Positions 50,264 to 58,511 of a stretch of 64,000 bases of DNA are shown piece after piece. The position numbers were made by a program, and so were the translations under genes. The notes beneath the pieces were generated by a model that was not told where the DNA came from, did not search any database, and worked only from the letters and a program-made list of their open reading frames with translations. Each line of letters begins with the position of its first letter. The first letter of the stretch is position 1. Origin of the DNA: Donghicola mangrovi (GTDB lineage Bacteria; Pseudomonadota; Alphaproteobacteria; Rhodobacterales; Rhodobacteraceae); NCBI RefSeq assembly GCF_013377535.1, contig NZ_JABCJE010000006.1, forward strand, positions 117,474 through 181,473, read 5' to 3'.

Positions 50264-53200
50264 TTAAACCAGTTCCGGCAGGGTGTTGAACAGAACCTCT
50301 TCGTCCAGAATGTCATCGTCCATCTCGACCCGCAGCACTTGACCGCCGCCATTCTCGAAATAGTCGATGTGGATCTGGTAGTAGCCGGTCTCGGTGAACA
50401 CCACTTCGGCGCGGGTGGTTTCAGGGGACCGAAGGCCCGCGTATTCCGCCACAACCTCGCCACCGATGCTCATCGAGAACCCGTCGTCGCTGTAAACATC
50501 GAAGGTGTGCGTCCCCGCCTCAATGAACACAAATCCGTCGAGGGTCACGCCGAAGGTGTCCGCGCGGTCCGACCCGTCGCCCTCGGTGACTTCGCCGCCC
50601 GAGGCGACAAAGGCGTCGAGGGTGCTATTGGACGCCGACGTGAATTCCATCGATTTGGCTTCAAAGGTAAGGTCGGCATCGGCTCCGTCGGTCAAGGTAC
50701 GGTAAACGCTGATCGACCCGATCGCGCTGTCCATATCGTAAAGCGCGCCGTTCAGACCATCGCCTTCGCCCGTGACATCGGTTGCCAAGGCCACGTTGTC
50801 GACGGTTAACGCCTCAACCCAACTACCCGAGGTGTTCAGGTAGTCCATTTCGGCGTTGCTCAGCGCCTCGTCATAGACCGACAGCGCGCTGATGGTGCCG
50901 TCAAAGCTCCACCATGGCCAGATTTGACCGGCCGATCCGGTGCTAAAGGTCGCCCCCAGCATCAAGTCCTGATCCATCGCGGCGAAGTCGATATCGGGGT
51001 TGTTCTCGGCTTCGACTTTGACACCGTTCAGATACAGACTGATCGTGTCCCCGTCATAGCTGAGCGCAGCGGTGTATTCCTTGCCCGCTTTCAGGCCCAG
51101 ATCGATGCTGCTGAGATAGGCGTATTTGCTGCCCTGACGGACATCCATCCGCAACTCGCCATTCAGCACATAGACCCGATAGAACCCGTCCGCATCCCCG
51201 TTTGCCCCCCGCGAGAACAGGGTGTAGCGGGTGTTGTCGTTCATCGCGTCCAGCGTGAAACTGGTCACAATCGACCCTTCGGCCGTGGCATCCACATACC
51301 GCAGTTCCGCCTGAGAAGAGCTTTGCACCGACAGGTCCGTGCGGGTCATCACCGGCACCGCGTCAAAGCTCTCGGCGGTTACTGTCTGCCCCACCAGCGA
51401 GCCGTCCGCCAGTTCGTCCGCCAAGAGGTCAGACAACCAGATCGCCATTTCCGACAGCTTTTCATCAGTGTTGTTGTTCTCGTTCAGCACGCGGTCCGAG
51501 CGGTAGCCGAACCCGAGGTTATAGAGGCCATCCATCACCGTCTGCACCGCCCACTCGTCATAAAGCGAGGTGCGCGCATCCATCGCCAGCCCGAAACCAG
51601 AGGTGGTAGATCCGTTCAGATTCGCCCATTCCTCGGCATAGGTGTTTTGCAGCCAGACCGAGATATCCTTGAGGTCGGAAATGGTCAGAGCGCCGTCGCG
51701 TGCCACATCGGTGGCAAGGATCGCCTCGAGCAGCATGGTGTTCAGACCATCGGCAGCGGTTGCGGCCTCGGCGATCTGGGTGGTGGTCAGGTTGGCGTTC
51801 AGGTTGTCGTCGTCGGTGATCAGATCGACCAGCGCATCCAGCCCCGTTCCGGTCGAGCCGGTGACATAGGGATTGGCTGATGCCTCGGTCACCAAGGCGC
51901 CACTGGTCAGATCGGCGGCCAAAGCAGCCTCTAGCCAATAGGCCACATCGGACAGGCGCTGGTTGGAATTACCGTCTTCGTTAATCAGGCGGCCATTGGT
52001 GTTGTAGCCAAAGCCCAGATGGTAGACCCCGTCCAGCACCGTGTTCACCAGATTTTCACCGTAGATTTCGGCGCTGGCCCCGTCGTTCTGCACCAGATGG
52101 AAGCCGGTCTCTTCGGTCCCGTCGTCATCGCCGTGGGCGATCGCATAGGCGGAATTCGCGTCCCCGCCGTAATAGGTTTCCGAGATGTAGTTCGACAGAA
52201 CCCGCATATCGCTGGCGCTGAAGCTGCCGTTGCGGGCGATGCCGGTGGCAATAATCCCGTCCACAATCATGGTATTGATCTGATCGGCGTAATAGGCGCC
52301 CTCGGTAATCTCGTTGATCGAGATATTCTGGTTCAGCCCGATATCGGACAGGATCAGATCGACCCACTGGTCAAGCCCCGTGCCGGTGGTGCCGGTAAAG
52401 GCGACCACATCGTCATTGGCCAAGGCTTCCATATCATCGGCCAGCAAGGTGTTCAGCCAGTCCGCCACATCCGCGATGGTCTGGTTGGAGTTGCCGTCCT
52501 CGTTGATCAGGCGACCCGAGGTGTTATAGCCGAAGCCCAGATGGTAGATCCCGTCCGCAACGGTGTTCACGAGGTTCTCGTTGAAAATCCGGGCGTTCGC
52601 ACCATCGTTCTGGACCAGATGGAAGCCGGTTTCCTCGTCGTTTTCGTCGTCCCCGTGCAGGGTCAGCCACGCGCTGTCCGCGCCATCCGCGTAGGTGGCG
52701 GCGATATATTCGGACAGGCCGCGGATTTCGCTCTCGGTCAGGGTGCCGTCATTGGCGTATCCCAGTGCCTTGATGCTATCGACGATGATGTGGTTCATCC
52801 CGTCCGCCGAGGCCGCCCCCCCGTTGATCTCGGCCAGAGTGATGCGGGTCTGAAGCCCCAGATCCGCGCCGATCCCGTTAACCAAGGCGTCAAGGCCGGA
52901 GCCGGTTGTCCCCTGCACCACGGCGGTGGCATCTGCATTCGCAAGCGCCTCCATGTCGTCGGCCAAGAGGTTCGTCAGCCACTCGCCCACGCTGTTCAAA
53001 GAGGCGTTCGCCGCGCCATCTTCGTTGATCAGGCGGCCATTCGCATAGCCGAACGGCAGGTGGTAAACGCCGTCAGCCACGGTGTTGATCGCGTTCTGCG
53101 AATAAAGGCGGGTGTAGGAGCCATCCCCCTGCACCAGATGGAAGCCGGTTTCTTCATCGCCCTCGTCATCGCCGTGCGCTTCGACAAAGGCGGCCAGCCG

Positions 53201-56200
53201 GTCGGCGTCGGCCTGAACCCAGTCAGACAGGCCAGCAACCTCGGCGGCGGTGATCACGCCGTCATTGGCCAGACCCAGTTCCTGAATGCCCTGAACAATC
53301 AGCGCGTTCATGGTGTTCATGGCGTCTGCAGCGCGGATCAGATCGGACTCGGCGATTTTACGGTCCAGTTCTGTGTCGGTGCCGACAATCTCGACCAGTT
53401 GATCGAGGCCAGTGCCTGTGGTGCCTTCGACCACCGCGTCGTTGCCCGACACAAGGGTGCCATCCGCCAGATCACCGGCCAGAATGTGGTTTAGCCAGTC
53501 GGCCACATCCTCGACATTGGCGTTGTTGTTGCCGTCCTCGTTGATCAGGCGCTGGTTGTTGTAGCCAAAGCCCAGATGGTAGATCCCGTCGGCCACGGTG
53601 TTGATCGCCTTCTGGCCATAGACCAAGGCCTGACCGCCATCGTTTTGCACCAGATGGAAGCCGGTCTCTTCGTCGCCGTCATCATCGCCGTGCAGAACCA
53701 GCCACTGATCCAGACGGTTTTCGTTGATCCAGGTGGCGATGTCATAGACTTCGGCCGTGCTGATGGTGCCGTCATCCGCAGCACCAAGGGCCTTGATTGC
53801 TTCGACGATGATCTGGTTCATGCCGTTCGCAGCCTCGATCGCCTCGGCGCGGTCGGTGATCAGGGTGTTCAGTTGCAGGCCGTCATCGTCGGCGATCCAG
53901 TCGAGGATCTGATCCAAACCCGTGCCAGTCAGCACAATTTCATTGGCGCTCGGGTCGTATTCGGTGGCCGAGAGGTAGGCCTCCAGGCTGGTATAAAGCT
54001 GCGCGGTTTCGATGGCTGCGCCGTCCAAGGACAGTTCCAGCACCTGCCCGCCGGTGTTTTCATAGTAATAAAGGTCGATCTGATAGAGACCCGCCTCGTA
54101 GGTCTGGGTGCCGGTGGTGGCCCCGATCGAACGCGCCACCGAGAAGCTGATCAGTTCGGCCCCGCCAATCGCCAAGGCAAAGCCGTCATCAGAGCGGACG
54201 GTAAAGCTGTGCTCGCCCGCGTCCAGCCAGATATAACCGGTCAGATGCATACCCATGGTCTGGACAGCCGCGCTGCCATCGCCAGAGGTTACGGTGCCTT
54301 TGGTGGACAGGAAGTCGGTCAGGCTCTGGGTATTGGTGCCCGCAAAGCTGACCGTGTCCGCGTCAAACGTGTGCGTGGCGGCCAGGGTGCCGCTGCTGAT
54401 CCCGGTGATCAGTTTCTGGATCGATGCGAACGAGGAACTGACATCGTAAACCGTGCCGGTCAGGCCGTTGCCCATGGTCTGGACTGCACCTTCGGGCAGA
54501 TCGACGGCCTCGGCCACAGCTTCGGGCAGGTCATTGTCCAGCGCCAGAACCTCTTGCGAGGTCAGGTTGCGGTTATACACCTGAACCGAGGTGATCTCGC
54601 CATCAAAAAGGTTGTGGTTCGTGTTGCCATCGTTCCACGCCCACATGCGGGACTCGCCGATGGCGATGGGGTTGTCGTTGTTCAGCCAGGTGGTGATGGC
54701 ATCCGCATTTTCGGCAACCAAGGCGCCGTCCAGATACAGCTGCGCGCCATTCTCGCCAAAGTTCACCACGATGTCGGTGGACACACCGGCCTGCAATATC
54801 CCCGCGGGCGAGGTCAGAACATAGGTCGTGTCGGTGGTCTCCAGACGCACTTCGACCCGTTCGTTGCGGACCAGAATGGTCAGGTGACCGCCCTCTTCAA
54901 AGTAGCGGAAGTCCTTGGACACCAGCGTGCGGGCATTCCAGCTTTCGATCGTGTCGGCGGTAAAGGTAACCGCAATCGCGCCCTGCGCAACTTCCTGAGA
55001 TGCATCGTGGGCAATCAGCAAAGCTGTCTCGCCGTTGCCAAAGGTCATGGGCGTGTCGATATCCACGATCAACGCATCGGCAAAGCTGCTGGCATCGGTT
55101 GCCAGAAGCTCTGAGTTCACCAGCGCGCCAGAGGTCAGCTCGTCGGCCAACAGGATATTGAGGTAGTTCGCGGCATTCTCGACCCGGCCAACGTAATTGC
55201 CGTTCGCATCGCGGATTTCCACGTTCCACGTGATGGTGTGGCCCATCGCGTAGATCAGGCGCGCCATGCTGTCGATGACGTTCTCGTTGCCGACGGTTTC
55301 GACCGCGCCTTCGCGCTGGACCTTGCCAAAGCCGTCGCTGGCGGTGCTGTCGGACCCATAGAGGGCGTCCCATTCCGCTTGGGCATTTTCGGCGATCCAC
55401 GCGCTGATCAGGCGCACATCGTTCGCATCGAAGGCGCCATTATTGGCGGTGCCGGTCTCGTGGATGGCTTGCAGAAGAATGCTGTTCAGCCCGTCCGCCG
55501 CAGTGGCGGCAACGTTCAGATCAGAGGTGGCAAAGTTGCGCGACAGCACGTCATCCGAAAAGACAGCATTGGTGATCGCGTCCAGACCCGTACCTGTGGT
55601 CGCCACGTGATAGGGGTTCACCTCGGCCACCAGCGACCCGTCCGCCAGTTCGTCCGCCAGCAGGTCGTTCAGCCAATAGGCCACATCGGTGGTCGAGGCG
55701 TTGGCGTTGCCATCCTCGTTGATCAGCTGACCCCACCGGTTATAGCCAAAGCCCAAGTGATAGAGGCCATCCGCCACGGTATTCACCGCGTTCTCGCCAT
55801 AAAGGCGGGTGACCGCGCCGTCGTTCTGGACCAGATGGAAGCCGGTTTCCTCGTCGCTTTCGTCGTCGCCGTGCAGTGTCACCCACTGGTCATAGCGGTT
55901 CTCGTTGATCCAGTCGGAAATCTCGCGCACGTCCCCAGCAGAGAGCGTGCCGTTGGCGGCAACACCTGTGTCCTTGATCGCCTCAATGATAATGGCGTTC
56001 ATGCCTTGGGCCGCGGCCATCCCGTCAAGGATCTCGGTGAGGGGCAGACGGTTGTTCAACTCCGGGTCATCGGCGATGATCGCGAGGATCTGGTCCAAGC
56101 CGGTTTCCACCGCAGTGCCGGTTCCGGCCGCAGCGCGCCAATTCTCCAGATCCTCGGCCAGCAGTTCGTTCAGCCAGTAGGCTACCGTTTCGACACGGGC

Positions 56201-57712
56201 GTTGCCGTTCCCGTCTTCGTTCACCAACTGGTTCCAGCGGTTGTAGCCAAAGACCAGATGGTAAATGCCATCCGCCACGGCGTTCACCGCGTTATTCCCG
56301 AACAGCAGGGTTTCAGCGCCGTCGTTCTGGACCAGATGGAAACCGGTTTCCTCGGTCCCTTCGTCATCGCCGTGGGCGGCCACAAAGGTGTCGTAGTAGT
56401 TTTCGGCAATCCAGTCGGACAAGGTCAGGATTTCCGAGGTGGTCAGCTTCCCGTCATCCCCGAGGCCGAGTGTCTCGATCCCCTCAATGATGATGGTGTT
56501 CATGGTGTTGGCCGCTTCGGCCCCGCCCCGCAGATCGCTGTCCGAGACGTTCCGGTTCAAGCCATCGTCATTCACGATGATCGCGACCAGACGGTCCAGA
56601 CCGGTGCCCGTGGTGCCAACGACTTTTTCCGCGACGTCGGGATTGGCCAGCGCCTGCATATCATCGGCAAGCAGACGGTTCAGCCAGTCGGCGACATCTT
56701 CGGTATTGGCGTTGCGGTTGCCGTCCTCGTTGATCAGGTTGGTGCCGGAATAGCCGAAGACCAGATGGTAAATGCCGTCCGCCACGGTGTTCACGCCGTT
56801 CTCGCCAAAGAGGCGGGTGTTCGCACCATCGTTCTGGACCAGATGGAAACCGGTTTCCTCGGTCCCTTCGTCGTCGCCATGGGCGGCCACGAATTCATCA
56901 TAGTAATTCTCGCGAATCCAGTCGGACAGCGCGGTCACGTTCGAGGCGGTGATGGTGCCGTCATTGGCCAGCCCCAGCGATTTGATCCCCTCGATGATGA
57001 TGGTGTTCATGGTGTTTGCGGCCTCGGCCCCCCCCCGCAAATCCGCATCGGACAGGCGCTGGTTCAACCGCTCGTCGGTCATGATCATCGCCACCAGCGC
57101 GTCCAGACCCGTTCCGGTCGTGGCAATCGCCGCAGGGGCGACGTCATTCGCAAAGACGCCGTTGGCCATATCCTGGGCCAGCAACGCATTCAGCCAGAAG
57201 GCCGCGTCATCGACCTGAACATTGCGGTTGCCGTCTTCGTTGATCAGGGCGTTGCCGCTGGTGCCGAAGCCCAGATGGTAAAGTCCGTCGATCACCGTAT
57301 TCACGGCATTTTCGCCAAACAGAGTGGACCGCGCCCCGTCATTTTGCACCAGATGGAAGCCGGTTTCCTCGGTCCCTTCGTCGTCGCCGTGGAATTCGGC
57401 CCATTCGTCTGCATAATTTTCGGTGATATACTCCGAGAGCGCATACATATCCGGAGTGTTGATTTCGCCATCGGTCGCAATTCCGGTTGCGTGGATCGAC
57501 TCGACGATAATCGCGTTCAGCTCGGCCATGGCCGAAATGGCTTTCTGGATATCAAAGCTGGTGACATAGAGGTTCAGCGCCTGATCCGACGCGACCAAAG
57601 TCAGCAGGCCGTCCAGTCCGGTTCCCGTCAGCTTTACGCCCGTGGGCAAATCAGTTGTGTCCGCCAGCGTTTCGGCATTGCGATTGAAATCTACATGGGT
57701 GGCTAGCGACAT
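50264..57712 (-). CDS. Giant repeat protein: two cassettes of five ~170-aa repeats, LamG-like and PA14-like domains
   Basis: This 2482-aa acidic protein starts at ATG 57712 (GGAG 7 nt upstream). No Sec signal, so type I-like export is likely. Ten repeats begin at residues 29, 199, 368, 536, 706 and 1262, 1432, 1603, 1776, 1954. A typical unit has TGTGLDxLV, an alpha-rich part, HGDDEGTEETGFHLVQNDG, then NTVADGIYHLGFGY and LINEDGN. Units 5 and 10 lack the HGDD motif. After each block of five come a LamG/concanavalin-like domain (876-1061, 2114-2297) and a PA14-like domain (1062-1251, 2298-2482). PA14 and LamG folds bind glycans. An adhesin or extracellular matrix role is inferred; the repeat function is unknown. 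Confidence 0.85.
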   Translation of the reverse strand: MSLATHVDFNRNAETLADTTDLPTGVKLTGTGLDGLLTLVASDQALNLYVTSFDIQKAISAMAELNAIIVESIHATGIATDGEINTPDMYALSEYITENYADEWAEFHGDDEGTEETGFHLVQNDGARSTLFGENAVNTVIDGLYHLGFGTSGNALINEDGNRNVQVDDAAFWLNALLAQDMANGVFANDVAPAAIATTGTGLDALVAMIMTDERLNQRLSDADLRGGAEAANTMNTIIIEGIKSLGLANDGTITASNVTALSDWIRENYYDEFVAAHGDDEGTEETGFHLVQNDGANTRLFGENGVNTVADGIYHLVFGYSGTNLINEDGNRNANTEDVADWLNRLLADDMQALANPDVAEKVVGTTGTGLDRLVAIIVNDDGLNRNVSDSDLRGGAEAANTMNTIIIEGIETLGLGDDGKLTTSEILTLSDWIAENYYDTFVAAHGDDEGTEETGFHLVQNDGAETLLFGNNAVNAVADGIYHLVFGYNRWNQLVNEDGNGNARVETVAYWLNELLAEDLENWRAAAGTGTAVETGLDQILAIIADDPELNNRLPLTEILDGMAAAQGMNAIIIEAIKDTGVAANGTLSAGDVREISDWINENRYDQWVTLHGDDESDEETGFHLVQNDGAVTRLYGENAVNTVADGLYHLGFGYNRWGQLINEDGNANASTTDVAYWLNDLLADELADGSLVAEVNPYHVATTGTGLDAITNAVFSDDVLSRNFATSDLNVAATAADGLNSILLQAIHETGTANNGAFDANDVRLISAWIAENAQAEWDALYGSDSTASDGFGKVQREGAVETVGNENVIDSMARLIYAMGHTITWNVEIRDANGNYVGRVENAANYLNILLADELTSGALVNSELLATDASSFADALIVDIDTPMTFGNGETALLIAHDASQEVAQGAIAVTFTADTIESWNARTLVSKDFRYFEEGGHLTILVRNERVEVRLETTDTTYVLTSPAGILQAGVSTDIVVNFGENGAQLYLDGALVAENADAITTWLNNDNPIAIGESRMWAWNDGNTNHNLFDGEITSVQVYNRNLTSQEVLALDNDLPEAVAEAVDLPEGAVQTMGNGLTGTVYDVSSSFASIQKLITGISSGTLAATHTFDADTVSFAGTNTQSLTDFLSTKGTVTSGDGSAAVQTMGMHLTGYIWLDAGEHSFTVRSDDGFALAIGGAELISFSVARSIGATTGTQTYEAGLYQIDLYYYENTGGQVLELSLDGAAIETAQLYTSLEAYLSATEYDPSANEIVLTGTGLDQILDWIADDDGLQLNTLITDRAEAIEAANGMNQIIVEAIKALGAADDGTISTAEVYDIATWINENRLDQWLVLHGDDDGDEETGFHLVQNDGGQALVYGQKAINTVADGIYHLGFGYNNQRLINEDGNNNANVEDVADWLNHILAGDLADGTLVSGNDAVVEGTTGTGLDQLVEIVGTDTELDRKIAESDLIRAADAMNTMNALIVQGIQELGLANDGVITAAEVAGLSDWVQADADRLAAFVEAHGDDEGDEETGFHLVQGDGSYTRLYSQNAINTVADGVYHLPFGYANGRLINEDGAANASLNSVGEWLTNLLADDMEALANADATAVVQGTTGSGLDALVNGIGADLGLQTRITLAEINGGAASADGMNHIIVDSIKALGYANDGTLTESEIRGLSEYIAATYADGADSAWLTLHGDDENDEETGFHLVQNDGANARIFNENLVNTVADGIYHLGFGYNTSGRLINEDGNSNQTIADVADWLNTLLADDMEALANDDVVAFTGTTGTGLDQWVDLILSDIGLNQNISINEITEGAYYADQINTMIVDGIIATGIARNGSFSASDMRVLSNYISETYYGGDANSAYAIAHGDDDGTEETGFHLVQNDGASAEIYGENLVNTVLDGVYHLGFGYNTNGRLINEDGNSNQRLSDVAYWLEAALAADLTSGALVTEASANPYVTGSTGTGLDALVDLITDDDNLNANLTTTQIAEAATAADGLNTMLLEAILATDVARDGALTISDLKDISVWLQNTYAEEWANLNGSTTSGFGLAMDARTSLYDEWAVQTVMDGLYNLGFGYRSDRVLNENNNTDEKLSEMAIWLSDLLADELADGSLVGQTVTAESFDAVPVMTRTDLSVQSSSQAELRYVDATAEGSIVTSFTLDAMNDNTRYTLFSRGANGDADGFYRVYVLNGELRMDVRQGSKYAYLSSIDLGLKAGKEYTAALSYDGDTISLYLNGVKVEAENNPDIDFAAMDQDLMLGATFSTGSAGQIWPWWSFDGTISALSVYDEALSNAEMDYLNTSGSWVEALTVDNVALATDVTGEGDGLNGALYDMDSAIGSISVYRTLTDGADADLTFEAKSMEFTSASNSTLDAFVASGGEVTEGDGSDRADTFGVTLDGFVFIEAGTHTFDVYSDDGFSMSIGGEVVAEYAGLRSPETTRAEVVFTETGYYQIHIDYFENGGGQVLRVEMDDDILDEEVLFNTLPELV
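50267..53929 (-). repeat. Cassette copy 2 (C-terminal half) of the giant protein
   Basis: It encodes residues 1262-2482: five repeats, LamG-like and PA14-like domains, 1221 codons. The order and the divergent fifth repeat mirror copy 1, so one ancestral cassette was duplicated. Confidence 0.85.
53960..57628 (-). repeat. Cassette copy 1 (N-terminal half) of the giant protein
   Basis: It encodes residues 29-1251: five repeats, LamG-like and PA14-like domains, 1223 codons, two more than copy 2. A 10-residue linker joins it to copy 2. Confidence 0.85.
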
Positions 57713-58173
57713 GGCTGGCTCCGTCTATAATTGCAAAATTTCATGTCAAAATCGCCATGATTGCATAACTCATCACACTATCGTGAGTCTTGTGCAACGC
57801 CTTAAGTCACGGATTTTAATGTGAATTGTGACGGAAATGTTTTTCAGCTTACCAAAGGCAATAATGCGGCAAAGCTTTGCGGAAAAATCAACTTACCTGA
57901 AGGGCGGAGAATTCATTGCGATTGCGGAATGTTATGCCGAATTGCAAAAAACTGTCATATGAGCACCGCTTTTTATCGGGCATCAAGCTGACGCGATTTG
58001 CGAAAATATCGCTTACCTAAAAAGTTTTCCTTCGGAGCGATTGGATCGACCTTTCAAAGGCATGGGCTGAAAACCGGATTTGGCGGGTCCCATCAACATT
58101 CTGAATCGGTGGGCTTCCTTTGATTCAAGAAATGAATTGGACGTTAGGGCCCGCAGGATGAGAGGGTTGCCCC
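57713..58173. other. AT-rich divergent intergenic region
   Basis: This 461-bp gap lies between the giant-protein gene and the WGR gene, transcribed away from each other. CTTACC recurs at 57848, 57892 and 58012, each after an A/T-rich run, and might be a protein site. No ORF with a usable start and no RNA gene was found. Promoters for both directions should lie here. Confidence 0.45.
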
Positions 58174-58434
58174 ATGTCACACCCCCTGTCCCCTTCCCTT
58201 CGCCTGACCCGCTGCGATCCCCAGCGCAATATGGCGCGTTTTTACGAAGCGATGTTGCAACCGACCCTGTTCGGCGAGGTCGCTTTGGTACGCAATTGGG
58301 GGCGGATCGGGTCCGCAGGGCAATTGCGGACGGAAACCTTTGGCACTCCGGAGCAGGCCCAAAACGCCTTGGATGACCTCAATCGACGGAAATGCAAAAG
58401 GGGATATCGCCCCTTTGTCCAATCGTCACTTTAG
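58174..58434 (+). CDS. Small WGR-domain protein
   Basis: This 86-aa protein is nearly all WGR domain: NMARFYEAMLQPTLFGEVAL, then RNWGRIGSAGQLRTETFGTP with the name-giving Trp-Gly-Arg, ending in a basic RRKCKRGYRP. WGR domains bind nucleic-acid ends in PARPs and occur alone in many proteobacteria. AGAGGG lies 7 nt upstream. It stands alone 77 bp before the phytase-like gene. Confidence 0.85.
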   Translation: MSHPLSPSLRLTRCDPQRNMARFYEAMLQPTLFGEVALVRNWGRIGSAGQLRTETFGTPEQAQNALDDLNRRKCKRGYRPFVQSSL

Positions 58435-58511
58435 TTTCATCAAAGCTTCAAGGAACCGATACCTACCCCGTTCATGCACGTTTCGATTACAAGTCCAACG
58501 GGGATACCATT

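Noticed and set aside
55238..57706. 822-aa and similar plus-strand ORFs opposite the giant protein
   Set aside because: Mirror of the DNA repeats of the giant protein; the repeated VFVDQ-like strings are a by-product of the sense repeats.
50264..57712. CRISPR or tandem DNA repeat array
   Set aside because: The periodicity is ~510 bp, coding and diverged; it reflects protein repeats, not a CRISPR array or satellite.
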